Shown: in pieces, positions 1-8,959 of the stretch
Layout: each line of letters opens with the position of its first letter
Position numbering within the stretch: the first letter of the stretch is position 1
Origin: Blattabacterium sp. (Blaberus giganteus)
GTDB taxonomy: Bacteria > Bacteroidota > Bacteroidia > Flavobacteriales > Blattabacteriaceae
DNA: 64,000 nucleotides
Reading direction: 5' to 3'
Assembly (NCBI RefSeq): GCF_000262715.1
Contig: NC_017924.1
Location: forward strand, 1 to 64,000
Position numbers and translations under genes: made by a program
The notes under the pieces: model-generated
What the model was told of the DNA's origin: nothing
Databases searched by the model: none
Seen by the model: only the letters and a program-made list of their open reading frames with translations

Positions 1-1254
1 ATGGATAATGAAGCTTTAATAGATTCTTTTTCAGATTTTAAATATGAAAAAAATATTGATAGAGTAAGTCTTATCGGAATATTAGAAGAATCAATACGAT
101 GTGTTTTAAGAAAAAAATATGAATCATCAAAAAATTACGATATTATTGTAAATCCAGATCAAGGAGATTTAGAAATATGGAGAAATAGGATAGTAGTGGA
201 AAATGGAAAAGTTAAAGATAAAAATAAGGAAATAGAACTCTCTATAGCTAGAAAAATAGAACCTGATTTTGAAATCGGAGAAGAAGTTACAGAAAAAGTG
301 GAATTACAATCTTTAGGAAGAAGAGCTATTTTATCACTAAGACAAAATTTGCTATCTAAAATTAATGAACATGATAATACAAACACTTATAAAAAATTTA
401 AAAATAAAATAGGAGAAATCATTAACGTGGAAGTCTATCATATTTTGCCAAAACAAATTATTATGAGAGATGATGAACAAAATGAAATGGTTTTGCCTAA
501 ACAAGAGCAAATTCCAAGTGATTTTTTTAGAAAAGGAGATCCAGTTAGAGTATTAGTTAAACGAGTAGACTGGAAAGATAATAAACCTTTTGCTATTCTT
601 ACCAGAAAAGATGAATCTTTTTTGGAAGAGCTTTTTAAACTGGAAATCCCAGAAGTTTCTGATGGATTAATTACAGTAAAAAAAGTAGCACGTATTCCAG
701 GAGAGAAAGCGAAAGTAGCTGTAGAATCTTATGATGATCGTATTGATCCAGTTGGAGCTTGTGTGGGGATGAAAGGATCTAGAATTCATCCTATTGTTAG
801 AGAATTAAAAAATGAAAATATTGACGTTATTAATTACACCTCCAATACACAATTATATATAACACGATCTTTAAGTCCTGCTAAAGTTTCCATGATGGAA
901 GTGAATGAAGAACACAAATATGTTAATGTATATGTTAAAATGGAAGAAATATCAAAAGCAATTGGAAAAGGAGGTCAAAATATAAAATTAGCTAGTCAAT
1001 TAACCGGATACAAAATTCATATATTCAGAGATTATCCTTACGAAGATGATGTAGAACTAACAGAATTTTCTGATGAAATAGAATCAGAAGTTTTGGAAAA
1101 ATTCCATAAAGTAGGTTTAAATACTGCAAAATCAGTTTTAAATTACAGAAAAAATGATTTAAGTAGACGGACAGATCTTGAAGAAGAAATTATAAATAAA
1201 GTATTTACGATATTAAGAAAAGAATTTGAAGAAGAATTAAATATAAATACATAA
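1..1254 (+). CDS. nusA: Transcription termination/antitermination factor NusA
   Basis: NusA binds RNA polymerase and nascent RNA and modulates pausing, termination and antitermination. The 417-residue protein shows the family order: an N-terminal polymerase-binding domain (about 1-125), an S1 domain (about 130-205), then two KH modules. The KH1 GxxG is G256-M-K-G259 in VGACVGMKGSRIHP, and the KH2 loop is G322-K-G-G325. The C-terminal acidic repeats of E. coli NusA are absent, as is usual outside Proteobacteria. The ATG at base 1 begins MDNEALIDSFSDFK, which matches the start typical of Flavobacteriia, so the gene is probably complete although it touches the window edge. It is followed 41 bp later by infB, the common nusA-infB arrangement. 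Confidence 0.95.
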   Translation: MDNEALIDSFSDFKYEKNIDRVSLIGILEESIRCVLRKKYESSKNYDIIVNPDQGDLEIWRNRIVVENGKVKDKNKEIELSIARKIEPDFEIGEEVTEKVELQSLGRRAILSLRQNLLSKINEHDNTNTYKKFKNKIGEIINVEVYHILPKQIIMRDDEQNEMVLPKQEQIPSDFFRKGDPVRVLVKRVDWKDNKPFAILTRKDESFLEELFKLEIPEVSDGLITVKKVARIPGEKAKVAVESYDDRIDPVGACVGMKGSRIHPIVRELKNENIDVINYTSNTQLYITRSLSPAKVSMMEVNEEHKYVNVYVKMEEISKAIGKGGQNIKLASQLTGYKIHIFRDYPYEDDVELTEFSDEIESEVLEKFHKVGLNTAKSVLNYRKNDLSRRTDLEEEIINKVFTILRKEFEEELNINT

Positions 1255-1295
1255 TTTTTTTCTTTTATTTTATTTATAAATATATTTTTATATTT

Positions 1296-3923
1296 ATGTT
1301 TATGACTGATAAAATCAGATTAAAAACAGTATTAACCAAATTTAATATTTCCTTAAAAAGAGTAATTAGTTTTTTACAAAAAAAAGGAATTGAAATAGAA
1401 AATAATCCTAATGCAAAAATAGAAGAACAAGTATACAAATCTCTTGTTCGAGAGTTTCAAACTTACAAAGATATACGAGATGCATCTGAAAAAGTTTTTT
1501 TGCAAAAAAAAATGGAAAAAGAAAAAATAAAAGAAGAATTATTAAAATCAAAACATATTCATAATCATAAAGATTATAAAATTATACGAGTTAAACCAGA
1601 AAATTTAATTGAGTTAAAAAAAATAGGAAAAATAGATTTAGATAATAAATATGGGACTAAGGAAGAAAAAAAAAATAATTTACATCAATATAAAGAGAAA
1701 AAAATAGAGACAAATAAACATAAACCTGAACATATTGATACAATTTATCAAAAATTAGATGGCGTTATGTTAACAGGAGATAGAATAGATTTATCTCAAT
1801 TTGAAAAAAAAAGAACGAAATCAGAAATTAAAAAAAAACGAAAAAGAATTAAACAAGAAATTTTCATTGAAGAAATAAAAAATATTTCTACAACAGGAAA
1901 AAAACAAAACAAAGAAAAAATCCCTTCCTTCAAGAAAATCAATAAAGAACATTCTTTTCATGCTAATGATAAAAAAATAGATAAACTAAAAAACAAAAAA
2001 AATACAAAAAAATCTGGGATTACTGATGAACAAATAAAAAAACAAATTAAAGAAACTTTGGAAAAGTTATCTTCCAAAGGAATAAAGTCAAAAGCTTCGA
2101 AAATTAGAAAAGAAAAACGTCAATCCAAAAAAGAAAAAAAGCTGATACAAAATGAAATAGAAAATAAAAAAGAAGAAAAAATTCTGAAATTGGCTGAATT
2201 CACTACAGTTAATGAACTAGCATCTATGATGAAAGTCAATGCGACGGATGTGATTGTTTCTTGCATGTCTTTAGGAATTATGGTTACTATGAATCAAAGA
2301 TTAGATGCAGAAATATTAACTTTAGTTGCCGATGAATTTGGATTCAATGTAAAATTTGTAGGATTAGATTTAGAAGAGGCGGTTCAAGATGAGAAAGATT
2401 TAGAGGAACATTTAAAACCTAGATCCCCTATTATTACTGTCATGGGACATGTAGATCATGGAAAAACGTCTTTATTAGATTATATAAGGAATACCAATGT
2501 TATTGCAGGTGAAGCTGGTGGAATTACTCAACATATAGCAGCTTATAGTGTAGAATGTTCTGATCACAAAAGTATTACTTTTTTAGATACTCCAGGTCAT
2601 GAAGCTTTTACTGCTATGCGAGCTAGAGGGGCTCAAATAACAGATATAGCAATCATAGTTATAGCCGCTGATGATCAGGTTATGCCACAAACTAAAGAAG
2701 CTATTAGTCATGCTCAAGCCGCTGCTGTTCCTATTCTTTTTGTTTTTAATAAAATGGATAAATCTAATGCAAATTCTGATAAAATTAGGGAACAATTAGC
2801 TAATTTAAATTTTTTAGTCAAAGAATGGGGAGGAAAATATATTACTCAAGAAATATCAGCAAAATTAGGATATGGGATAGATCAGTTATTAGAAAAAGTT
2901 CTTTTAGTTGCAAAATTATTAAATTTAAAAGCAAATCCAAATAAACCTGCAATAGGAACAGTTATAGAAGCTTCTTTAGATAAAGGGAGAGGATACATTA
3001 CAACTTTGCTTTTACAAGGAGGGACATTAAAAGTTGGAGATTATGTTTTAGCAGGAAGTCATCATGGTAAAGTAAAAAGTATTTTAGATGAACGAGGAAA
3101 ATCTATTTCTTCAGCAGGGCCATCTAAACCTATTACTATATTAGGATTAAATGGAGCTCCTACTGCTGGAGACAAATTTAAAGTATTTAAAGATGATAAA
3201 GAAGCGAAACAGCTCGCTTCTAGAAGAGAGCAGTTACAAAGAGAACAAAATATACGAGCTCAGAAACATCTGACATTAGATGAAATAGGAAGACGTATTG
3301 CATTGGGTGATTTTAAAGAATTGAAAATTATTATTAAAGGAGACGTAGATGGGTCTGTTGAAGCTATTGCTGATGCTCTTCAAAAATTATCTACAAATAC
3401 TATTATGGTGAATATTATTTACAAAGGAGTAGGTCAGATTACAGAATCTGATGTTTTATTAGCAAGTGCTTCAGATGCTATTATTATAGGATTTAATGTT
3501 CGTCCTAATATTGGAGCTAAAAATATAGCAAAAAAAGAAAACATAGAAATACGAACATATTCGATTATATATAACGTAACCAATGATATTCAAGAAGCTA
3601 TGGATGGAATGTTAACTCCAGAGATTAGAGAGAAAATATTAGGAAATGCTGAAGTTAGAGAAATTTTTAAAATCCCAAAAACAGGAACTATAGCTGGATG
3701 CATGGTTATAGAAGGAAAATTATTACGTAAAGCAAAAATCAGATTGATTAGAGAAGGAATTGTTATTCATAATGGAGAATTTACTTCTCTTAAACGTTTT
3801 AAAGAGGATGTAAAAGAAGTTTCAAAAGGATATGAATGTGGATTAGGAATAAAAAATTATCATAATATAAGATCTGGAGATGTTATAGAAGTTTATGAAG
3901 AATTATCTGAATATAAAAAATAA
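1296..3923 (+). CDS. infB: Translation initiation factor IF-2
   Basis: IF-2 is the GTPase that brings initiator fMet-tRNA to the 30S subunit and promotes subunit joining. The 875-residue protein begins with an IF2_N-like segment (IRLKTVLTKFNISLKRVI). A lysine/glutamate-rich low-complexity linker of about 250 residues follows, then the second IF2_N and the GTPase core. Visible G motifs are G1 GHVDHGKT (384-391), G3 DTPGH (431-435) and G4 NKMD (485-488), followed by domains II, III and the fMet-tRNA-binding C domain. An alternative ATG at 1302 (MTDKIRLK) aligns better with homologues and may be the true start. Its stop overlaps the aspS start by one base (TAATG), suggesting translational coupling. 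Confidence 0.95.
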   Translation: MFMTDKIRLKTVLTKFNISLKRVISFLQKKGIEIENNPNAKIEEQVYKSLVREFQTYKDIRDASEKVFLQKKMEKEKIKEELLKSKHIHNHKDYKIIRVKPENLIELKKIGKIDLDNKYGTKEEKKNNLHQYKEKKIETNKHKPEHIDTIYQKLDGVMLTGDRIDLSQFEKKRTKSEIKKKRKRIKQEIFIEEIKNISTTGKKQNKEKIPSFKKINKEHSFHANDKKIDKLKNKKNTKKSGITDEQIKKQIKETLEKLSSKGIKSKASKIRKEKRQSKKEKKLIQNEIENKKEEKILKLAEFTTVNELASMMKVNATDVIVSCMSLGIMVTMNQRLDAEILTLVADEFGFNVKFVGLDLEEAVQDEKDLEEHLKPRSPIITVMGHVDHGKTSLLDYIRNTNVIAGEAGGITQHIAAYSVECSDHKSITFLDTPGHEAFTAMRARGAQITDIAIIVIAADDQVMPQTKEAISHAQAAAVPILFVFNKMDKSNANSDKIREQLANLNFLVKEWGGKYITQEISAKLGYGIDQLLEKVLLVAKLLNLKANPNKPAIGTVIEASLDKGRGYITTLLLQGGTLKVGDYVLAGSHHGKVKSILDERGKSISSAGPSKPITILGLNGAPTAGDKFKVFKDDKEAKQLASRREQLQREQNIRAQKHLTLDEIGRRIALGDFKELKIIIKGDVDGSVEAIADALQKLSTNTIMVNIIYKGVGQITESDVLLASASDAIIIGFNVRPNIGAKNIAKKENIEIRTYSIIYNVTNDIQEAMDGMLTPEIREKILGNAEVREIFKIPKTGTIAGCMVIEGKLLRKAKIRLIREGIVIHNGEFTSLKRFKEDVKEVSKGYECGLGIKNYHNIRSGDVIEVYEELSEYKK

Positions 3924-5635
3924 TGTATAGAACACATAATTGTGGAGAATTGAGTCTAAAAGATATTGGAAAAAAAGTGATATTATCTGGATGGATTCAA
4001 AAAATAAGAAATTTAGGATCTTTATTTTTCATAGATATTAGAGATTATTTTGGAATCACACAATTGATTATTTATAAGAAATCAGTGAAAAAAAATATTT
4101 CTTTGGGAAAAGAATTTATAATTCAAGTAAAAGGAAAGGTAGTAGAAAGATTATCTAAAAACTACAATATTCCTACTGGGGAGATAGAAATTTTAGTCTA
4201 TCACATAGATTTGTTAAATTCATCTTTGTCTCCTCCTTTCACTATAGAAAATCAAACAGATGGAAATGAAGAAATTAGAATGATTTATCGGTATCTTGAT
4301 ATTAGGAGAAATCCTATTAAAAATAATTTGATGATTCGTCATAATTTAGCTTTGGAAACACGTAATTTTCTTTCTAAAAATGGTTTTCTAGAAATAGAAA
4401 CACCTGTTTTAATAAATTATACCCCAGAAGGAGCTAGAAGTTTTGTTGTTCCTTCTAGAACATCTCCTAATAAATTTTATGCATTAGCTCAATCTCCACA
4501 ATTATTTAAACAATTATTGATGATAGGAGGAATAGATAAATATTTTCAAATTGTAAAATGTTTTAGGGACGAAGATTCTCGTTCGGATAGACAAATCGAG
4601 TTTACGCAAATAGATTGCGAAATGTCTTTCGTAGAAGTTCATGATGTATTGGTATTTTTTGAATATTTTATTAAACATATTTTCAAAAAAATTAAAAACA
4701 TTCAATTAAATTCTTTTCCTTGTATTTCTTATTCTGAAGCTATAAAAATGTATGGAACAGATTCTCCTGATATTCGTTTTGACATGACTTTTGTCGAATT
4801 GAATGATTTAGTTAAAAGAGAAAAAATTAATTTGTTGAAAACGCAAGAATTAGTGATAGGAATTAAAATTCAAAAATGTCATAATATCCATGATAATGAT
4901 CAAATCAATTTCTTTTTAAAAAAAATAGAAAATAAAAATTTTTTTTGGATAAAATGTTTATCTAATCAAACTTTACCTTCTTCCAATATAAATTTTTTAA
5001 ACGAAAAAAATTTAAAAATTTTTGTAAAATATTTTAAAGCTTTACCTGGTGATTTATTATTTTTTTCTTATGGTAAAAAAAGAAAAACTAGAGAAGAACT
5101 TGGAAAAATACGATTGAAAATAGCAGATTTTTTAAATCTTAAAAATTCTAAAACTTTTCAACCTTTGTGGATTACAGATTTGCCCCTATTAGAATGGGAA
5201 GAACAATCTAAAAAATATAAATCTGTACATCATCCGTTTACAAGTCCAAAAGAAGAAGATCTTCATTTATTAGAAAAATATCCAAAAAATATTCGTTCTA
5301 AATCTTATGATTTAATTATAAATGGAATAGAAATTGGTAGTGGATCTATCCGTATTCATAATAAAAATATACAAAATATAATCTTTAAACATTTAGGATT
5401 ATCTCAGAAAGAAATAGAACATAGATTCGGTTTTTTTATAAAAGCTTTTGAATATGGAGTTCCTCCTCATGGAGGAATAGCTTTTGGATTAGACCGATTA
5501 GTTAATCTTTTAGAAGGAAATAAAAACATAAAAAACTTCATTGCTTTTCCAAAAAATAATTATGGAAAAGACATCATGACAAATGCTCCATCTTTTTTAG
5601 AAAAAGACAAATTAAAAGAGCTACATATTCGTTAA
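3923..5635 (+). CDS. aspS: Aspartyl-tRNA synthetase
   Basis: This class II aminoacyl-tRNA synthetase charges tRNA-Asp. The 570-residue protein has an N-terminal OB-fold anticodon-binding domain (about 1-105). The class II core carries motif 2 FRDED (214-218) in FRDEDSRSDRQIEFTQID and motif 3 GGIAFGLDR (517-525). The bacterial GAD insertion lies at about 285-400 and is rich in Asn, Lys and Phe, as expected under A+T pressure. The start overlaps the infB stop by one base. The 3' end overlaps the convergent ppa gene by 15 bp. Catalytic motifs look intact. Confidence 0.95.
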   Translation: MYRTHNCGELSLKDIGKKVILSGWIQKIRNLGSLFFIDIRDYFGITQLIIYKKSVKKNISLGKEFIIQVKGKVVERLSKNYNIPTGEIEILVYHIDLLNSSLSPPFTIENQTDGNEEIRMIYRYLDIRRNPIKNNLMIRHNLALETRNFLSKNGFLEIETPVLINYTPEGARSFVVPSRTSPNKFYALAQSPQLFKQLLMIGGIDKYFQIVKCFRDEDSRSDRQIEFTQIDCEMSFVEVHDVLVFFEYFIKHIFKKIKNIQLNSFPCISYSEAIKMYGTDSPDIRFDMTFVELNDLVKREKINLLKTQELVIGIKIQKCHNIHDNDQINFFLKKIENKNFFWIKCLSNQTLPSSNINFLNEKNLKIFVKYFKALPGDLLFFSYGKKRKTREELGKIRLKIADFLNLKNSKTFQPLWITDLPLLEWEEQSKKYKSVHHPFTSPKEEDLHLLEKYPKNIRSKSYDLIINGIEIGSGSIRIHNKNIQNIIFKHLGLSQKEIEHRFGFFIKAFEYGVPPHGGIAFGLDRLVNLLEGNKNIKNFIAFPKNNYGKDIMTNAPSFLEKDKLKELHIR

Positions 5636-6118
5636 ATGATTTTGATATCGTAAACGAGATTGCTCATATACATAAATAGCTTCTTGTTTATCCTTCCAAT
5701 TTCCTATTTTTACTTTTTTATTTTCCAAATCTTTATATACCAAAAAAAAATGTTCTATTTCTTTTTTAGTATGTAAAGCGATTTCATCAATATTATTGAT
5801 AACATTATAATTAGGATCTGCTACAGGGACACAGATAATTTTTTCATCTTTTCCTTTTTCATCAATCATGAAAAAAATTCCTATAGGTTTTACTTCTATT
5901 AAACAACCTGGCACTGTAGGTTCTGTTAAAAAAACTAATACATCTAATGGATCTCCATCCATAGAAAGAGTTTTTGGAATAAAACCATAATCTGTTGGAT
6001 AACTCATAGGAGAATACAAAACCCTATCTAATCGAATTAAGTTATTTTTTTTGTCAAATTCATATTTATTTCTGCTTCCTTTGGGAATTTCAATGAGAGC
6101 ATCAAAACTGATTTTCAT
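5621..6118 (-). CDS. ppa: Inorganic pyrophosphatase (family I)
   Basis: This enzyme hydrolyses pyrophosphate and so drives biosynthetic reactions forward. The 165-residue protein has the family I signature DGDPLDVLV (D54, D56 and D59 as metal ligands) and the upstream KGSRNKYE substrate-binding segment (about 13-20). The ATG at 6118 (MKISFDALIEIPKG) is preferred over the upstream ATG at 6139 because it aligns with homologues and leaves 2 bp after the E2 stop rather than overlapping that gene. It is probably cotranscribed with the upstream E2 gene. The last 15 bp overlap aspS tail to tail. Confidence 0.93.
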   Translation of the reverse strand: MKISFDALIEIPKGSRNKYEFDKKNNLIRLDRVLYSPMSYPTDYGFIPKTLSMDGDPLDVLVFLTEPTVPGCLIEVKPIGIFFMIDEKGKDEKIICVPVADPNYNVINNIDEIALHTKKEIEHFFLVYKDLENKKVKIGNWKDKQEAIYVYEQSRLRYQNHLTNM

Positions 6119-6120
6119 AA

Positions 6121-7311
6121 TTATATTTTTGTATAACAATTAAATTTTTCTAAATATAAAGCTACTTTTTTAGCGAAAAATCCACCTAAAACACCATCTA
6201 TTACACGGTGATCATAAGAATGAGATAAATAAATTTTATGTCTTATGCCTATTAAATCTCCTTCTGGAGTTTCTATTATAGACAATTTTTTTTGAATTAA
6301 TCCTATCGCCATAATAGCAACCTGTGGTTGATGTATAATAGGTGTACCAAAAAGATTTCCAAAACTTCCTATATTACTTATAGTATAAGTTCCACCTTGA
6401 GTTTCTTCAGGTTTTAATTGATTAGATTTAGCTCTTTTTATTAAGTCATTTATAATTTTTATTAATCCTACTAAATTATAAGAATCTGCATTTTTTATTA
6501 CAGGAACAACCAAATTACCATTAGGTAATGCTGTAGCTAATCCTATATGAATATTTCTTTTTTTTATTATGTTTGTTCCATTTACGGAAATATTTATCAT
6601 GGGAAGATCTTTTATAGCTTTTACAACACATTCTACAAAGACGGACATTAAAGTTAATTTTTCTCCCGTATTTTTCTGAAAATTATCTTTTATTTTATCT
6701 CTCCATTTTACTATGTTAGTAACATCCGCTTCAACAAAAGAAGTTACATGTGCAGAAATATTTTTACTATTAATCATGTGTTCCGCAGTAATCCTACGTA
6801 TTCTATCCATTTCAATGATTTCTTCATTTTCATCATTATTTATACTACTTTTAATATTTCTATCGCATTTAGGAATAACAATACTATTTTTTTTAATACG
6901 AATATATTTTAATATATCTTTCTTAGTAACACGTTCTTTTTCTCCAGTTCCTTTTATCGTTTCCAATTCATAAAAACTAATTCCTTCTCTATGAGCAATT
7001 GTTCGTACAAGAGGAGAATAAAAACGTTTTTTATTTTTTTCTATTGATATATCCTCTAAAGGAAATTTTTCTTCTATTTCTAAAATAGCAATGAAACTTC
7101 CCACTTTAGCAACTTCATTGGGAGCGAATAGTTTCTTTTTTAATATCCCATTTACAGGGGAAGATATTTCAGAATCTACTTTATCTGTAGCTATTTCAAC
7201 TAAAACATCTTCTTTTTTTATAGAATCTCCCTCTTCTTTTAACCAACGAATGACAGTAGCCTCAGCTATACTTTCACCCATGGCTGGAAGGGGCAAATTA
7301 TACTCGGCCAT
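6121..7311 (-). CDS. 2-oxo acid dehydrogenase E2 (dihydrolipoyl acyltransferase)
   Basis: This is the E2 core of a pyruvate or branched-chain 2-oxo acid dehydrogenase complex, transferring acyl groups from lipoyl arms to CoA. The 396 residues show one lipoyl domain (1-75) with K44 in the DKVDSE lipoylation motif, and a peripheral-subunit-binding domain (about 98-137, ending ERVTKKDILKYI). The catalytic domain ends in HRVIDG (H368, D372). The second E2 at 56362 sits beside sucA and is the 2-oxoglutarate enzyme. By elimination this one probably serves pyruvate or branched-chain acids, but no E1 gene lies nearby to settle it. It shares a 97-bp divergent region with the NAD(P)HX repair gene. Confidence 0.88.
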   Translation of the reverse strand: MAEYNLPLPAMGESIAEATVIRWLKEEGDSIKKEDVLVEIATDKVDSEISSPVNGILKKKLFAPNEVAKVGSFIAILEIEEKFPLEDISIEKNKKRFYSPLVRTIAHREGISFYELETIKGTGEKERVTKKDILKYIRIKKNSIVIPKCDRNIKSSINNDENEEIIEMDRIRRITAEHMINSKNISAHVTSFVEADVTNIVKWRDKIKDNFQKNTGEKLTLMSVFVECVVKAIKDLPMINISVNGTNIIKKRNIHIGLATALPNGNLVVPVIKNADSYNLVGLIKIINDLIKRAKSNQLKPEETQGGTYTISNIGSFGNLFGTPIIHQPQVAIMAIGLIQKKLSIIETPEGDLIGIRHKIYLSHSYDHRVIDGVLGGFFAKKVALYLEKFNCYTKI

Positions 7312-7408
7312 CTAGATAAATCGTTTTATATTTGCAGATATTAATTCTAATCAGATATCACAAAAATAAAAACTTATAAAATCAAAAATAATAAATTCAT
7401 TTTAAAAA

Positions 7409-8953
7409 ATGAAAATTCTTTCTTTAAATCAAATTAGAAAAGCAGATCAATATTGTATTGATTCAGAATCAATTTCTTCTGTTCAATTAATGGAAAGAGC
7501 CGCAAAAAGTTGTTTTAACTGGATGATTCATAATAAATATTTTAAAATTAAAGAAATTCCATTTATAATATTAGTGGGAAATGGAAACAATGGAGGAGAT
7601 GGATTATCTTTATCTTATATGTTACATTTATACGGAGCAATGGTTTCGGTATATTTAGTTAACATTTCTAGTCATTTTTCAAATGAATTTTTAATCAAAA
7701 AAAATGAAATATTACAGCATGGAATAAATTTTAAAACGATTTTTGAAAATGAAAAATTTCCTTACTTTTATAAAGAAAGTTATATTATAGATGCTATTTT
7801 CGGAATAGGATTCAATCGTACAATTAATTCATATTGGAAATCTTTTTTTCGTTATATAAACGAAAAAAAATTTAAAGCAGTTATATCCATAGATGTTCCA
7901 TCCGGACTTTTTATGGAAAAAAATCATGAAAATTTTGAAGGAATCATCAAAGCCACTCACACTTTAACTTTTCAAGTTCCAAAATTACCTTTTCTATTCC
8001 CAAATTATGCAGACTATGTTGGAAAATGGTATTTGATAAATATAGGGTGGAAAGAAGATTTTCTTCGTAAAATACAAACTAAAAATTTTTATATAGATAA
8101 TGCATATATTCACGCTATATATAAAAAAAAAAGAAGACAAAAATTTTCACATAAAGGAAATTATGGACATGGAATGATTATAGGTGGAAGTTTTGGCATG
8201 ATGGGATCTGTTGTTCTTTCCGCAACGGCTAGTTTTCGTACTGGAATAGGAAAATTGAACGTATACGTTCCTTATTATGGATATAAAATTATCCAAAATG
8301 CACTTCCAGAAGCTATTGTAAATACAGATAAAACGAAACAACATTGGATCAATAATATTGTTATTTCTAATGAAAATAATATAAACGCAATAGGAATAGG
8401 AATGGGAATGGGCGTGCATCCTAAAACGGTGTACGCTCTAGAATCTTTTTTATTAAAAATAAAAAATAAAAAAATACCAATGGTAATTGATGCTGACGCT
8501 ATAAATATATTATCACATAAATTGCAATTATTGGATCTTCTTCCGGAAGAAACTATTTTGACTCCACATCCAAAAGAATTTCAAAGATTATTATGTAGAT
8601 CATGGAAAAATGATTATGATAAATTACGTTTATTAAAAGAAATGTCTAAAAAATATAAAATTTTTATTGTGTTTAAAGGAGCTCATACCATTATTTCAAC
8701 ACCTAGTGGAAATTTATACTTTAATAGTACAGGAAATCCCGGAATGTCAACTGCTGGTAGTGGAGATATTCTCACGGGAATGATAATGAGTCTATTATCT
8801 CAAGGATATTCTACAAAAGAATCATGTATAATGGGAGTTTATTTACATGGATTAGCAGGAGATATTGCCTCAAAAAAATTAAGCAAAGAAGCTATCATTG
8901 CTAATGATATTATTAATCATATAGGGGAAGCTTATCTAAAAATAAAAATTTAA
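7409..8953 (+). CDS. nnr: Bifunctional NAD(P)H-hydrate epimerase / ADP-dependent dehydratase
   Basis: This enzyme repairs damaged NADHX and NADPHX. The 514-residue protein fuses a YjeF_N epimerase domain (about 1-215) to a ribokinase-like ADP-dependent dehydratase domain (about 230-514). The epimerase domain shows the GNGNNGGDG loop at 57-65. The dehydratase domain shows NPGMSTAGSGD at 443-453, with D453 as the likely catalytic base. Full domain fusion and intact motifs argue for a working enzyme, notable in a reduced genome. It is convergent with lnt (6-bp gap). Confidence 0.93.
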   Translation: MKILSLNQIRKADQYCIDSESISSVQLMERAAKSCFNWMIHNKYFKIKEIPFIILVGNGNNGGDGLSLSYMLHLYGAMVSVYLVNISSHFSNEFLIKKNEILQHGINFKTIFENEKFPYFYKESYIIDAIFGIGFNRTINSYWKSFFRYINEKKFKAVISIDVPSGLFMEKNHENFEGIIKATHTLTFQVPKLPFLFPNYADYVGKWYLINIGWKEDFLRKIQTKNFYIDNAYIHAIYKKKRRQKFSHKGNYGHGMIIGGSFGMMGSVVLSATASFRTGIGKLNVYVPYYGYKIIQNALPEAIVNTDKTKQHWINNIVISNENNINAIGIGMGMGVHPKTVYALESFLLKIKNKKIPMVIDADAINILSHKLQLLDLLPEETILTPHPKEFQRLLCRSWKNDYDKLRLLKEMSKKYKIFIVFKGAHTIISTPSGNLYFNSTGNPGMSTAGSGDILTGMIMSLLSQGYSTKESCIMGVYLHGLAGDIASKKLSKEAIIANDIINHIGEAYLKIKI

Positions 8954-8959
8954 ATCTAT

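Noticed and set aside
1670..2170. Lysine-rich low-complexity stretch in infB as a possible separate element
   Set aside because: A variable charged linker between the IF-2 N-terminal and GTPase domains is normal; A+T bias exaggerates the lysines.
7327..7334. TATATTTG as a promoter for the NAD(P)HX repair gene
   Set aside because: It matches the -7 consensus but has no -33 partner and a long leader; such octamers recur by chance here.
8147..8419. 90-codon antisense frame within the NAD(P)HX repair gene
   Set aside because: It has no recognisable domain, and the sense gene has intact catalytic motifs here.
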